From Puccinia triticina (lineage: Eukaryota > Basidiomycota > Pucciniomycetes > Pucciniales > Pucciniaceae): a DNA stretch of 64,000 bases. Each line of letters starts with the position of its first letter. The stretch's first letter is position 1. Positions 1-11,812 of the stretch are shown in pieces. The position numbers and the translations under genes were made by a program. The notes below the pieces were generated by a model. The model had not been told where the DNA came from and did not search any database. It saw nothing but the letters and a program-made list of their open reading frames with translations. The stretch spans positions 5,811,501 to 5,875,500 of the forward strand of contig NC_070559.1 in assembly GCF_026914185.1 (NCBI RefSeq), in the 5' to 3' direction.

Positions 1-198
1 CTCTCTGCTTATATTGTCCGGCTGTTCCAACCAGCTTTTCAGTTACCAAACAAGATCTCAACACTCCACAAACCACCCACTCGGACCGAACTTGCCGAAG
101 CCATTACCACTGATTTCCTCAAACACTGGCAACATAAGCAACCCACCAGCCCATTCCTCATCCCCCACTCCTCCTCTCAGATTACTGAAAAATAATCT
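1..198 (+). CDS. C-terminal end of an unidentified protein (partial, runs off left edge)
   Basis: Frame 1 is open from the first base to a TAA at 196-198, giving 65 residues that look like ordinary folded protein (for example AYIVRLFQPAFQLPNK, then TELAEAITTDFLKHWQHK). The composition, with amphipathic helix-like stretches and a short Ser/Pro tail, is unlike the transposon remnants further right. The start and any upstream exons lie outside the window. I do not recognise the family. It could be the last exon of a host gene; the chance that it is random is modest because the frame begins at the edge and its full length cannot be judged. Confidence 0.5.
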
Positions 199-1320
199 CT
201 AATATATATACCCGCTTGTTTTCCTATTTATCACATGTTTCTTGTTGGCTTGTTTGGTTTTTCAATCCCATGAGTAACACACTCCGCCTCATGAATTGAT
301 TCTTCTCCTACCTACCACATGTTGAAATGCTATTTTGATGATAGATTTCTCGAAGTTGGAATTCTTGGAGCAAAGATTACAACCTGATTTGGGTGAGATG
401 AGGTGACCAGAACTGGCCTGACGTTGTGAGTCATTTGCTGCAATCTATGTAAGCCATCTGCGGCAAGTGGTAAGCCTAGCAAACTCCTGGGCAGCCCTGC
501 ACAAAATCTGAAGAGACTTATAACACCTAAGTGAATGCAGATAGAGACTTGGTAGCATAACGACACAAGACAATCAGCTCATTGCAAGGTCACTGAAAAA
601 AGAAGCTATCACTTGAAACCAAAGGTAAGAGCCAATTCAAGCAAAGATCTGTTGGCGTGACAATCACCCACCTTGCTGCATTTCCGCCAGTCATCCATAC
701 ATATGCTGAATAAAACCAACCAAGACTAAAGGTTCAACTGGGGGAGCTGAAGAAAACACCTGTCAGCACCTAAGTCCTCAGCAAGGCTAAAAAAACTCCA
801 AGGTGATGTCGGATACAACTAGAGGTATAGACAGAGTATGTTGCTGGACTACTTGTAGTTTTTGCCAACACCTAGCTACCCGGTCAAAGGAGCCACAAGC
901 CTCCACAAAGCTGAGACTAAAATGTCTTAGAGATGGAAAAATTGCAGAAAAAACCAATGTTGAATGCTTCTCACCAGACCCTCGATTCAACCAGCCAAAA
1001 AAGGTAGTCACAGCGCATCAAAATTTCTTGCTAGATTGCAATTGTTACACATTCAAAGAACTGAATTGTTACCATTACCTCAATCACTTGTTCCACCTCA
1101 AACCATACAATTTATTTATGTAGATTGTGTATTTTTGATGCGGCAGGAGGATTACATCAGTAAAGCTTTTGATTCCCTTGGACCTACCTGTTGAGAAAGG
1201 TTTTTGTCACAAGAAAAAAATTTCTGTCTTGAAAGGGGTCCTCTTGTAGAGAGTTAGTCAACCAATATTAACACAAGTAGACATCGACAAAGCATATCAT
1301 AATTAAAAAAGAATCTAAGA
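199..1320. other. Intergenic stretch, no gene recognised
   Basis: The stretch between the end of the left-edge gene and the last exon of the minus-strand gene holds only short overlapping frames on both strands and no domain, repeat or tRNA that I can recognise. The AT-rich run just after 198 could hold a polyadenylation signal. Confidence 0.4.
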
Positions 1321-2560
1321 CTATCTTATGAATTTGACCTGCACTGGACTGGGGTTTTTTGGGAAGGTGAGAAAACTTCTAGCAAGAGGTTACAATGACA
1401 AGTAACAAATTTAAGTGAATTTCCTATTGGCTACTTCAAACCCAATGTGTCTGGTCAAAGTGGACTTTGCACCGGATCAGATTTCATTTTTTGTTGAAAA
1501 TCTTGAATATCTGAAAAAACACCTGGGTGGTAGCTTCTTTCCTCCTCTTTTCTTTCCCTTCTTCTCTGGCTTCCAATCGTCCACCTTCAAGTCGAACCTC
1601 TTCCTTGGATCCTTCCTGAGAGCATAGGGAGTTGATTTGGAGCGCCCCAAAACTACAAAGACATCAATCTTTCCCCGAAACCATTTATCACTTAGTTAGC
1701 TCGTGCTTTTTCGGGTATGAAAGGATGATTTTTTGTGTATAACAAACTGACCTTCACCTTGAACACCCCATTTTCTTGGGCAATCCCTTGCGCACTGCAC
1801 CCCTGAACCTGTATCCAGTCACCACGCTCCAGCTTCTGAATTCCTCGCAATGTGGTCCCATTCCGGGCGGATAGTTGAACATTCAGCTTCTAATGAAATT
1901 CAAGGAAAGGAATAGGTATTCCCCAAAACAAACAACAATCACAATAAGCAGAATCAGTTGTGATACAGGACACACCTTTCCAAGGGAGGAGTCCAAAACT
2001 CTGACATAGCTGTTCCACTGGTTCCCGCGGTTCCAAAAGACCTTCAATACATAAACGCTTCCGGAAACAAGGGCTTTCTGGACTTGGCTTCCAACCGACA
2101 CCTCAAGATCCCCCTTATGTGCAATATTCCAGGAACCAAGTGGCACATCAATTCTTGGATGAGAATTTGCAGATGAGGCTGCAACGTGTCCGGAGATGAA
2201 AACTTGAGTATCTCTATCAAGCAGAAGAGGTGGGAATATGGAGCTTTATGTCTTGAGTACTATATGGAATTGGGCTGTCTCAGAATCTGATATATATTTA
2301 ACTACTTTGGGACTGGCAACACAGTTGACCATGTGTATCTCCTTATCAACAATGGTGATTGAGCAGAGTTGGGTCAAAGACATGTGGATATTACCAACAA
2401 AATCAAGCATTGTGAGTGGATATCCGAATACTACTTTTGATTGTGGATTGGTGGATTTACGAGTTGAAGGATGATGGCATGAGGGGAATGATTTGTGGGC
2501 AAAGCTCCCATCTCTTATAATTTTTCTGAACCACTCTCTTCGTGCACAGAATTCTGTCAA
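1321..2560 (-). pseudogene. Spliced gene of unknown function, one in-frame stop
   Basis: Minus strand. Clear coding exons are 2245-1976, 1889-1752 and 1668-1523, with GT-AG introns of 86 and 83 bp and matching phase 0; a probable last exon is 1378-1321 ending in TAG (144-bp intron, phase 2). The reading frame also runs upstream to 2560 without a shift, but a TAA at 2246-2248 separates that part. The product contains a stretch reading RNGTTLRGIQKLERGDWIQV, which resembles a strand-rich OB-type nucleic-acid binding segment, followed by a Lys/Arg-rich tail. The OB similarity is by eye and weak. The stop may mark a pseudogene, or an undetected intron may remove it. The true start codon is not resolved. 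Confidence 0.55.
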
Positions 2561-2949
2561 GAAGCTATTTCACCACCAATCCCCTTCATCATTATCTTAT
2601 GAAAGGCTATCCACCCCCACACCCAGGCAAGAACAAAGGAATTCTATTATGTAAATTATCACAATTGAGTTCTGCATCATCCCTTTCAGCTACCTACGTA
2701 GCAGCTTGGGCACAAACATGAACCAAACACCAATAAAGTTACTTGTCCCATCACACGCCACATGCATTTGTATGATGTGGGGATGAGTGTTGATTTTGTA
2801 GTTTGCAGGACAAGGGGGTAATTGACCAAACTTGGCCAACTATGGCCTTTGTCGGATCTACCACCAGGATGATCTCTTTGGTTCATGCATGTATTTGGCT
2901 GTAGAAGAAGAAAATATCTTCCCTGCAAGCGGAGTGGTGCACCCATTTT

Positions 2950-2983
2950 GTCACACAAACGTACGGCCGTACGTTTGTGTGAC
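2950..2983. repeat. 34-bp perfect palindrome
   Basis: The left arm 2950-2966 (GTCACACAAACGTACGG) is the exact reverse complement of 2967-2983, with no loop. The centre is CGTACGGCCGTACG. No transposon ends or target duplications were found around it. Confidence 0.9.
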
Positions 2984-3120
2984 ACAACCAATTCCACTCC
3001 CCTGGACCGAATAGATTTCCACATCAGGGCAAATGCGTACACACCTTCCCTTTCCCACAATCCAATGCTGTGTCTCACTCACATCTATCCTGTTTCTGCA
3101 GGAATAACATGAACACCCAA

Positions 3121-3148
3121 GGTGAGAAGATGCTTCCATCTTCTCACC
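3121..3148. repeat. Perfect 12-bp stem hairpin
   Basis: GGTGAGAAGATG at 3121-3132 pairs exactly with 3137-3148 around the 4-base loop CTTC. It is about 140 bp from the larger palindrome. Confidence 0.85.
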
Positions 3149-3789
3149 ATCTCCAATCTCCTTGAGGTGTAATTATGTGAACCTTGCTGTGTCATCATTT
3201 TTTCCCCACCGGTGCTTATGATCTACAATCTTATGCTTTTGTATCCCATTAAACCCATTCTATGTATCTAGGCAAGCTATCAAGATTTTCAAACTTGGTC
3301 CTGATAACCACCCCTTACAACTCAAATCACTACAAAACAATCAAAACAATCCTGGAAGCTTGTCTGCTTACCTATTCTATTCAGCCTTTCAACAAACTCT
3401 TCTCACAACCTAGACATATTTCAGTGAATTATATGAGAATTCACACAGCTTGCTCCCAGGAGTATCCATGGTCAACTTACAAATGGCCTTTCCAAACAGC
3501 ACTTATCTATTTGCAGTGACCTTGGCGGCAAGCAAAAATTTATCAGAATGTAGTCTAGCCAAGTGGTACCTAAATTAATGTGAGGTTGAGGATTGGAACA
3601 TTTGATGTGAAACCCTTGATATTCATTTCACAAAAAAATGAAGCTGACAGGCAATTTGTTTTCAGTGCAATTAAAACTATAAAGAATCAGAATGATCAAA
3701 CAAAATATCAATAGCACACTGGGGATTCCGTCCAAGAGAGAGATGGAAAGCACGAAAAAGATAGAAGAAACAAGACATGTAGTTTATTT

Positions 3790-6664
3790 TCAAGATTTTT
3801 TTGAATTCTGTTTGGCAATGTGATTTTGAGCATCTTGGATCTGCTGCTTCTGTCCAGCTATCTTTGTATTGGATTGAATGTAAGCCACCACTGCATTTGA
3901 CATCTTTTCAGACATCTGGCAGGAGAAACCAATCCTGGTATACTTATCAGAAGGAGAGCAACCATCCAAAGTCTGGTGTGTATCAGTGCCTGACCTGAAG
4001 ACACACATAGTGACACCAACCACCTTATTCAGGTCAATATAGACCTGAAAGTCACGGAAAGTGAATTGACCACCAATCATGTTGAAACCGTCGTCAGCCA
4101 AAATTGGATCATCCGAATTTGATTTGCTGGGGTTGAAGATCGGAATCCAGCAAACTAGAGTCCAGGTGTTCACGTTGGTGTCTGTGTGTGGACCGTTGAA
4201 GAAATTGTGCATCATGAAAGTGAAAAAAGATGCAAAGTCAAACATGTTGTAAGGTGTCGGGTACTCCATATGCGCCATTGAAGGGAGGTTGCCGCTGATC
4301 AATGCTTCTCGATACTCCTTGAATGCACGGGGAGCAAGTTCTTGAAGATGTGTCGCAATCCATTTGTTGGCCTCTCGATACGCCACAGCCTCGTCTTGAT
4401 CGTTGTATCTACATTTCCTGATCATCGCAGCAAGTCGACCAACAGAGCAATAGCGTCCAAATCCTTCCTTTTTCATGCCCTTCGTCCATCCACATGCCCA
4501 CATCCAACCACCCATAAGAGGCCCATTATTCTGCACCGGACCCACAAAGTTGGTTTGATCGAGGAAAAAGCATACGAGCTTTTCCCAGCCTTGAAGTTCC
4601 TCGGGCGACATTGAGGAGAATGGAATGGTCTGAAACTTGCAGAAACCTAGGCCATTTTGTGGAGCAATGACGCAAGTTCCAAAGGAGAGGCCGTAATAGG
4701 AGGCTTTCAAGGTTGCTTGTGAGGTCAGAAGTTCACTGGGGTTTGGATTGTGTTGACGTTTGGGGGGAACAAAGTAGTAGAACGTGGGTTTGGAACCCGA
4801 GGAGGCCGTGATTGTCTGATTTAAATTTTCTATTTTGTTGGGGCTTTCATCATCTTCAGTAGGAAGAACAAAAGAGATCTCCGCTTTAGCTTGGTATCTG
4901 GCCCATCGGGCGGCGGCTCTATTTGGACGAATTCGCTTCCTAATCCTATTCAAAAGAACAATGGACCGACGTCAGTTGTTGATTGATCAAAAGCAGAAAA
5001 CAGAGTAATTGGTGGAATTTTAAGGGGTTGTAGCCGAGTGCGGGTGCAAATTATGCTTGCCCCCAGCACACATGCTACTAATCAAACAATTGATTGATAA
5101 AAAAAGAAAAGAAGGGGGGGATGGCCGGGTGCAAAGTATGCTTGCCCCCTGAACCAATGGAAAACCAGAGCGAGAGGGAATAATAGAATGACAAGATAGA
5201 GATGATATAAAAAGCAGGAAATAAATATTCAGTTCGTACTTTCGACCGGCATCCTGAAGATCATCAGCGTTTTCTGTGTCGGTTGTTTGCTTATGAGCTG
5301 GATTCCGCGGGTGATGTGCACCACATCCAGACGGTATAGTACCAGGAAGTGATAGGTCTAGCAAACTATTTGGTAAATGCAGCGGGGTTGAATTCGTGTA
5401 GGGCTGCTTGCGGCCGGGTGGAGCTGATGGTTGACCACAAACGTTGGATGATCTGTTGCTGAAGAACAAAGAACTGTAAGCAAAAAACCAAGTACCTGGA
5501 CCTCATTGATGGCCTTGAAATCTCAGGAAGGCTTACTTGTGGGGGATTCCACTTATTGATTGGCTGCTCGATCGATTTTGTGGATGCAAAGAGTTTGGTG
5601 ATTGAAACTGGCGCATTGCATTCGACATAGCTGCCAATGGTCGATTCGGAAGGGGATGCAGAGGCCTAGCTACAGAGCTCTGCCCAACAGGCCAGTGTGG
5701 CAGAGCGATGTTTGCCCCCCCCGAGATGGGGTCATGAAAAGGAGGCTGTTGTTGTTGATTGTTTGCTAGAACAAAGCCTGAGTGCTTTTGATTGATCAGT
5801 TCAATATCCAACAGCATGGCTGGTGGCAAGCGGTTGGTTGGGAGGGGAACAGGGTGACCGATGTCTTGAGGATGTCGAAAGAAACAATTGGTATCAAGAT
5901 TAGTGCGTGAAAGGACCCCCTCTCCCAAAGAAGGAAAAGGGCATGCTTAGATGAGCACAAGAGGAGTTACATACTGTTGGCTTGAGGTTGAAGATGAGCA
6001 TACGGCCCGGTTGCCGCGAGCAGATGATTGTTCGATCGGAAGACAAATCGAGTGCTGGGCTGTTGCTGACGATGATCAAGATGATGAGCTTGTTGGTGTG
6101 CGTGTTGATTTGGATTTGGAGTCAATATCGTTCTTGCTTGACCTTTGTTGAGGTTCAACCCATCCCGCAGGGGTCTGTTTTCAAACTGGAGGGAGGTTGT
6201 TGGTCAGTTCACTATGTATGTACATCCTGTTGTTGGATGATTCCTTGGTTCGTTATCTAGGACAGTTGATGGGCAAGGGGGAAGCACCCATAAACGATCC
6301 AAGGAACTCACGTTGTTGTGATTCATGTTCGCAAATGAGCCTGTGGTTTGAGGATTGACTGGGCCGATTAATGGACGTCGATCGTTTTGATTTGACGTTA
6401 CGTTGGCCTCCAATCCTGTTTCTGTCAACCTGGCCGTTTGCTTTATCATCAAGCATACAGTGAAGCAACCAGTGAAAAGAGTACATGTGGGGCATCAGGG
6501 CGATGAGAACGATCGATTTGATGATATTTGAATCAATCGATCGATCAGAAACAAACAAAACAAACGAAAAGGAACTTACTTGCTGATCTGGACTGGACAA
6601 TTGCAGCAGAAAGACCGGCACGAGCTGCCGCGCGATATCGGTCCTGCTCCATGCGATTGCTCAT
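3790..6664 (-). CDS. TET/JBP-like 2OG-Fe(II) oxygenase, six exons, 726 aa
   Basis: Exons on the minus strand: 6664-6580, 6421-6312, 6185-5975, 5921-5537, 5473-5240 and 4945-3790. All five introns are GT-AG (158, 126, 53, 63 and 294 bp) and every phase matches, giving 726 codons from ATG at 6662-6664 to the stop at 3790-3792. Residues 1 to about 340 are Gln/Asn/Pro/His-rich and probably disordered. The C-terminal 385 residues form the catalytic domain: HTD (His595, Asp597) for iron, a second His at 665 (TDTHQTLDG) and Arg679 (YTRIGFSCQM) for 2-oxoglutarate. This pattern fits the Tet-like 2OG-Fe(II) oxygenase family, whose better-known members oxidise 5-methylcytosine; fungal TET/JBP genes are often linked to KDZ transposons, but none is visible here. 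Substrate is inferred. The start could lie further upstream, since an AG precedes the chosen ATG closely. The gene appears intact. Confidence 0.85.
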
Positions 6665-9600
6665 CCCGCCTGGGGGGATATCACCGATTAAAACATGTAT
6701 GTACAGAGATTGTGAATCAATCAGCATGGCAAACCCGAGGAGGGTTATCATTTGTTAGGTATGTACTGACCTCGATTGATCGAGCCACCTCTGATAGGGT
6801 AGGCCATCGTTTCGGAAGCCTAGGCGCTCGCGAATTGATCGATCCGGATCGGCTCGAATCCTGCAACTGAGCCCGGAGCAGAGGGGAGAAGAGCCGGGCC
6901 AGGCCGGGCCGCTTGAGTTTGCACTTCGAAGCGAAACCTAAGCGGTTTGTTTGCACCATGCGACTCTCGCAATTGTGACAGCTTGTGAAACCCCCAAGCC
7001 TGTCACAGATCGCAAGCACCTCTGGACTCTGCAGCCGCGGCAGAGCTTTGTAGTGCTCACGAGTCACAGGCCATTACCTCGCGCAACCAGTCGAGTCCGC
7101 CACACTTCCGATGAATCTCACCTCAACAAGCCCCGACTCCGAGCGCCTGTCAACGATGGCATCAAGAGAGCATCTGTCAACGATGACACCAAGACTTCCT
7201 CCAAACCTCCTCGATTCCCGTCTGAGCTGTTTTTGCCTCAAATGGCCCCGGGTCCGTTTCGTTCCATCAGTTCTAACAGCACGGCTTGGCCTCCGAAGTT
7301 AGGAATCAAGCGTAGATCCTTCGATCCTTCCTTCTTCCCAAACCACGCCCACTTCCATGAAGCCGAGAATGTCCGAGTCAATTAGATGCGGGTCGACTCG
7401 TTCAACATTGTAGTTGGGTAAGTTGATTTCTTGTGTGCTTGCCTGGTTTACTTGCAACCTGATGCTCATCATTTTCCACTTCCCTATTACACTTATTTCC
7501 TTTCCGGAAACCTTTTTCTAACATCTTAACTGGCCGCTGAGTCTACATGCCAGAGTACAATCTGTGTGAAGACAAATTTGCGGTATCCTTCAATACATTC
7601 AAGTTTTTATGTCTTGAAGGCTCACACTTTTTCAACTTCATCTCCTCTCGTCTTAGTCGCTCGTATTCGGTCCAATATCTTGTATTAGTAATTTGCTATG
7701 TGCCCACGTCTCATTCTTTTGTAACCCTAGTTCCCACTCAAAAGTAGTAATCTTTGGAAGATATCCTATATTCTTTTCTGAGAACGTCCTACAGAGAGAA
7801 TCATTGCACTCCCTTTTGTTGATCACAGACACTCTTGTCGGCATCTTTTTTGACTCCATTCCCTTGCACTGATTATTTTTCAATACATTCAAACATTAAG
7901 AGCCGCTTCGCACTATATGGACCCTGCATGCTCTTGCAGCTGCAACTGAGCCTTGAAATCAAAAGTGACCTCGCGAGCTGAATTACAAGGTCTGATAAGT
8001 TTGCTGGACAGTAGAGAATGTATATCCCTACTCCAGAGATCATGCACTGTAGTAGACTCATAGCAGAAATTGTGGCAACATCTTGTGCAAGCTGCCTTGC
8101 GGCATTTGAGGACCCACAACCACTCTTTCAAATATCCAGCACTTCCATGGTTACTACTTAAACCACCTAGTGTACAATCCACTATGAACTCAAAACCCAC
8201 GCATTTGGCAATAGCAGAAAATACCAGAAAAGAACCCAGCTTGCATGACTCAACTCTGATTTTGGGAATGGCCTCATCTCTCTCTCCGCTATTGCTGTTG
8301 AAGTATCAACCTAACAACTCACAGCCTAAAGGATGACCCGGTGAATAAAGTTTTGACACCCTGGCTCAGGTTGATTCAGAGATCTTTGAAACTGATCTAA
8401 AACTTTTGAGTCTTGTCTCAATCTTGTGTTTGAATCCCAGTTTTATCAAAACGAATTTCCAACAGTACAGGCTACATCATCTCAGCATGTGGCATCCTCC
8501 AAAGAGTATTAATTTCATCTGAAAACAAGAGGCTGTTTGCAAAGAATTCAGCCATACCAGGAAGGAAGCTCAAGGGAGATGCAAGTGATGGCAAGAAAAT
8601 CATCATGATCTTCATGCAGTTTGCCACACGGAAAGGTGACTGTTCTCCTTTCAATCAGCAAAGGGAGAAAAAATCTCCATTGAGTTCATGTAAATTTATA
8701 AAACCAATCTTTCTCTTCAATTGATGTGATTTAGTTTGAATTCATTGCAGCATAGTCTCAGGCATATGGCAAGTATGAGAACCACATGATTAATTGTAAT
8801 TTATTCTGACATTGGCAAAGACCCTGGTTTCTGCCGAGAAGTTGACATTGCTTTGCAATGCAGTTGGACATGGGTTGTGGGAAAGTTAAAATAGGGCACA
8901 TGGTCAAGTTGGGTTGGGTTTCAAGTTGATATCAAGACATTTCCAACACGACTTCAGAAAGATTCAGTATCAATTCAGCACAACTTCAGCAAAAATTCAG
9001 CACAAAATTACACATCACTTGGAGCCAAGTCCTTAAAGAGATCTTAAAGGGTTCCTAAAGAGAGGGGTGAAGGCACTTGCACGCAAGTGCTGAGCAAACA
9101 TCCGTGGTGTATTGTATAAATAAGAATTGGCCCCAGAAAGCGCCCAAAAAATAGTATTACATACAAAAATTTAGTAAAACAAACAATGTACATAAAATTA
9201 AACTGTTGTACATTAATGAGTAATATTACTCGTGTAAAAATACCCTGTGAAAGTATTATGTAGACTTCTACTGAAGCTCTTTCACATGACAATTGGTTAT
9301 AAACATGTCATGTGACAGAGTCAGGGAAATTAGTCTATTACAATACAATTAAATTACCCACAGCCAAGCCCTTTTCACGGCTACACCCCTGGATACTCCC
9401 ATAGGGAGAAAAGGACTCAGTCTTTACGCCCACTGAAGTCCCCTCTATAAATAGAGGCCTATTTTGGCCCTCAGGAAAAGATCCCCCAGACCATTCACCG
9501 CCCATAAACTGTAAGTTTGCCGTGAATATTCTCCTCTGCTACATGTGTAGCCACCTTTCCTCATAAACCATCCCCAGCACGTAAAATCCACTGGATTAAA

Positions 9601-9985
9601 CCCTTTAAATCATCAAAAATCCCTTATTAGCATATTTAAAGCTTTATCCTTATAAGTAGTTGCCGTAAGACCACCGCCTCTGTCAAGCAGCCAATCAGTT
9701 GAAGCGCTTACCACCTACTTTTACGCCAAATTAACTCCCTGTAATTAATAATTACATATTATTAATTACATAATTAATTCCTCCTCTGTTACAGAGTGTT
9801 AAAACCCTTGTAGTGGCCATATTAGCCACGTAACAAGTTTGGTAAATTAAATTACCAGTGTTCATATCAGTACAGTTATAGTACTAGGGCCCAAAACCCT
9901 TATTTTGACGGGTTTTTTGCCCTAAGTTTCATAAACAGAGCTGTCATAGTTGTAGAAAAACAACAAAACCAACCAGTCAGGCAAT
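6665..9985. other. Region without a recognised gene; possible small frame at 6951-7385 and a TATA box near 9446
   Basis: Just upstream of the TET-like gene, on the plus strand, 6951-7385 is an open frame of 144 codons (Pro/Ser/Lys-rich, no ATG at its start, no recognised domain); it may be a divergent small gene or chance. The rest, 7386-9985, has only short frames. At 9446-9454 TATAAATAG lies inside a short palindrome upstream of a C-rich leader-like stretch, which resembles an LTR promoter, but I could not find paired LTR ends or target duplications, so no element is called. Confidence 0.35.
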
Positions 9986-10715
9986 ATTTCACACTGATCA
10001 GACTGTAACTGCAACATTTGGGGACTTTCATAGACCAAAAATTTCTCAAATTATTGTTCAGATATTGCTGATCTTCAAGGACCTCATGGTACCAATATCA
10101 TGAAATAAATCTTAGCCCTGGTTGAGACACAATGGCAGAAGCACAAGAAACACTGCCTGCTAATTTTAGGGGATAGTTTCAAGCCAACCAGACTCAATCA
10201 ATCTCTTTACATTCAAAAAATGTTGAACCTCAGATTCTGAGATAAAATCAATTGACCCATTGAATATATTGGGGAAACATTGATGTAGCATGATAAATTG
10301 AGACTGATTGGTTTTTTTTTTTTTTTTTTTTTTGGAAAGTAGATTTCAACACTTGTGCAAGTTTCAAGAGACAATAATTCATGCCTCCCCATTCCTCTTC
10401 ACCCCTTCCCCTCCCTGCCTGAATTAACAGACTATTTTTCCTCAGGAATAATTCATATAAGTATGTAAAAATGACCTCTTTGATCTGGCAACAAAATGAA
10501 GCTTTTACTATGGTCAAAAACTAAGACAGGGGGAAATCAAGAGGAAGAGGGATGATATAAGGGTTATGATGTTGCAGGAAGGAAAAAAATTAAAGAGAAA
10601 TTTCAAAAAGAAAAAAATAATGATCAATATAATTTGATCAATATATGCCATATTGATCAATATATGCCATATTGATCAATATATGCCTTCCCAAATTCAT
10701 CCATGTTTGTAGTGT
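9986..10715. repeat. Dispersed repeat R1, copy a
   Basis: This starts ATTTCACACTGATCAG and ends at CATGTTTGTAGTGT. The same sequence, with a hAT element and a roughly 160-bp indel inside, recurs at 18565-22572. Near the 3' end it contains tandem ~20-bp units built on the palindrome ATATTGATCAATAT (about 10620-10686). Both ends show a short ACACT inverted terminus, so it could be a non-autonomous DNA transposon, but no target duplication is evident. It abuts the truncated gypsy copy. Confidence 0.7.
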
Positions 10716-10716
10716 G

Positions 10717-11140
10717 TGGAGGACGTTGCTGATTTGGTCATTGCCTTCTGCGAAGACTCGTCGGATCCAGAGGTCTCAGGAACTCTATAAGTGCCCGTAG
10801 GGGCCTCGGTACCCAACATCTCACAGTCCAAGGTCGGTGACGTGAGGTTACTGGGGCATGGAGCCGGAGGGAGAACCCAGCTCTCATCTAAGAAGACCCG
10901 GTTAGAGGACAAAAACTACCAAGAATGAATCAGTCTTGGGTTTGTTAAACACAAGAGGACAAAAAGAGAGTACTTACGTCACGATCCGAGTCGGTCGCCG
11001 GTGGGAAAACAGGCGACCCAGGCAAAGGACCCGGGTTGGGGGTCTGGTGCCGAAATACTGGTGAAGTCAGGGGATCGCCGGCGGCTTCAGGACTCGGGGC
11101 GGTCTGAAAGCGAGGGCACCGGCGGTTTGACCTTGGCAAC
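10717..11140 (-). pseudogene. Truncated second copy of the gypsy antisense gene
   Basis: Minus strand, opposite to the element's own sense. Two exons correspond to exons 4 and 5 of the antisense gene at 42488-44083: about 11140-10978 and 10915-10717, separated by a 62-bp intron (10977-10916) that begins GTAAGT and ends TAG at the same position as in the other copy. Over 67 residues of the exon-5 block there are 18 differences, no gaps and no stops. Exon 4 here reads SPVFRHQTPNPGPLPGSP, with Arg where the complete element has a stop. The 3' end is lost at the junction with repeat R1; the 5' exons are missing. Confidence 0.75.
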
Positions 11141-11812
11141 AGTGACGTGTCGGAAGGGTTGGAAGATCCGCGAAGTCGGGTGTGCAGGCTTGAAGTCTAA
11201 CCCCATACATCCTCGCCCCTGAATAGCCATACCCTGCGAAGAAGGTACAGCCTATACACATACCCCCCCCCCCCCCGTACCGGGGTAGGGGCATACACAC
11301 TACTCGGACCCCGGACGAGCTTCATAGACATGAACGGGCGGGTGTGATCAGTACAGCACACCCGGGCCCACAAGCCCGTCTAGATATCGGTCAGGGACGG
11401 TCCACGGGTCCCCGATCACTACTCGATAAGCGGGACTCGCGGCTCCAAGCGCGCGCACTCTAGAGCTCCTGCGCAAACACTGCGGCCGCCACCATAGCAC
11501 AAGCAGCACCACTGCGCAACTGCGCACCTGCGCACCTGCGGACTGCGGACTGCGCGCAGCACTTCGACTCCCAGAACTGACAAAAAGTTCTCGTCAAGAA
11601 AAATCCCAAAATTGACAAAAATCAAATTTTTGGCCAATTTTCACCCTGCGGACCCTCTCATGCCACATTGCCCAAGAGAAGTCAAAATGACCCAGCCTCC
11701 AAGGATTCAGCTACTCCTCATGTAAAGTTCCCACGTCACAGGTTCAACAGTTGGAGAAATAGCACTTTTCACGTCAAAATTGTCTGGGGACAGACAATAA
11801 GTTGGGGGAGGA

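Larger units (their letters stand above)
2561..3789. other. Intergenic region with two palindromes
   Basis: No protein family is recognisable here. The stretch holds a 34-bp perfect palindrome and a 12-bp-stem hairpin (listed separately). Everything else looks like unique, moderately AT-rich sequence downstream of the TET-like gene. Confidence 0.4.

Noticed and set aside
9306..9985. Possible solo LTR with TATAAATAG
   Set aside because: No matching second copy, clear TG..CA ends or target duplication could be found.
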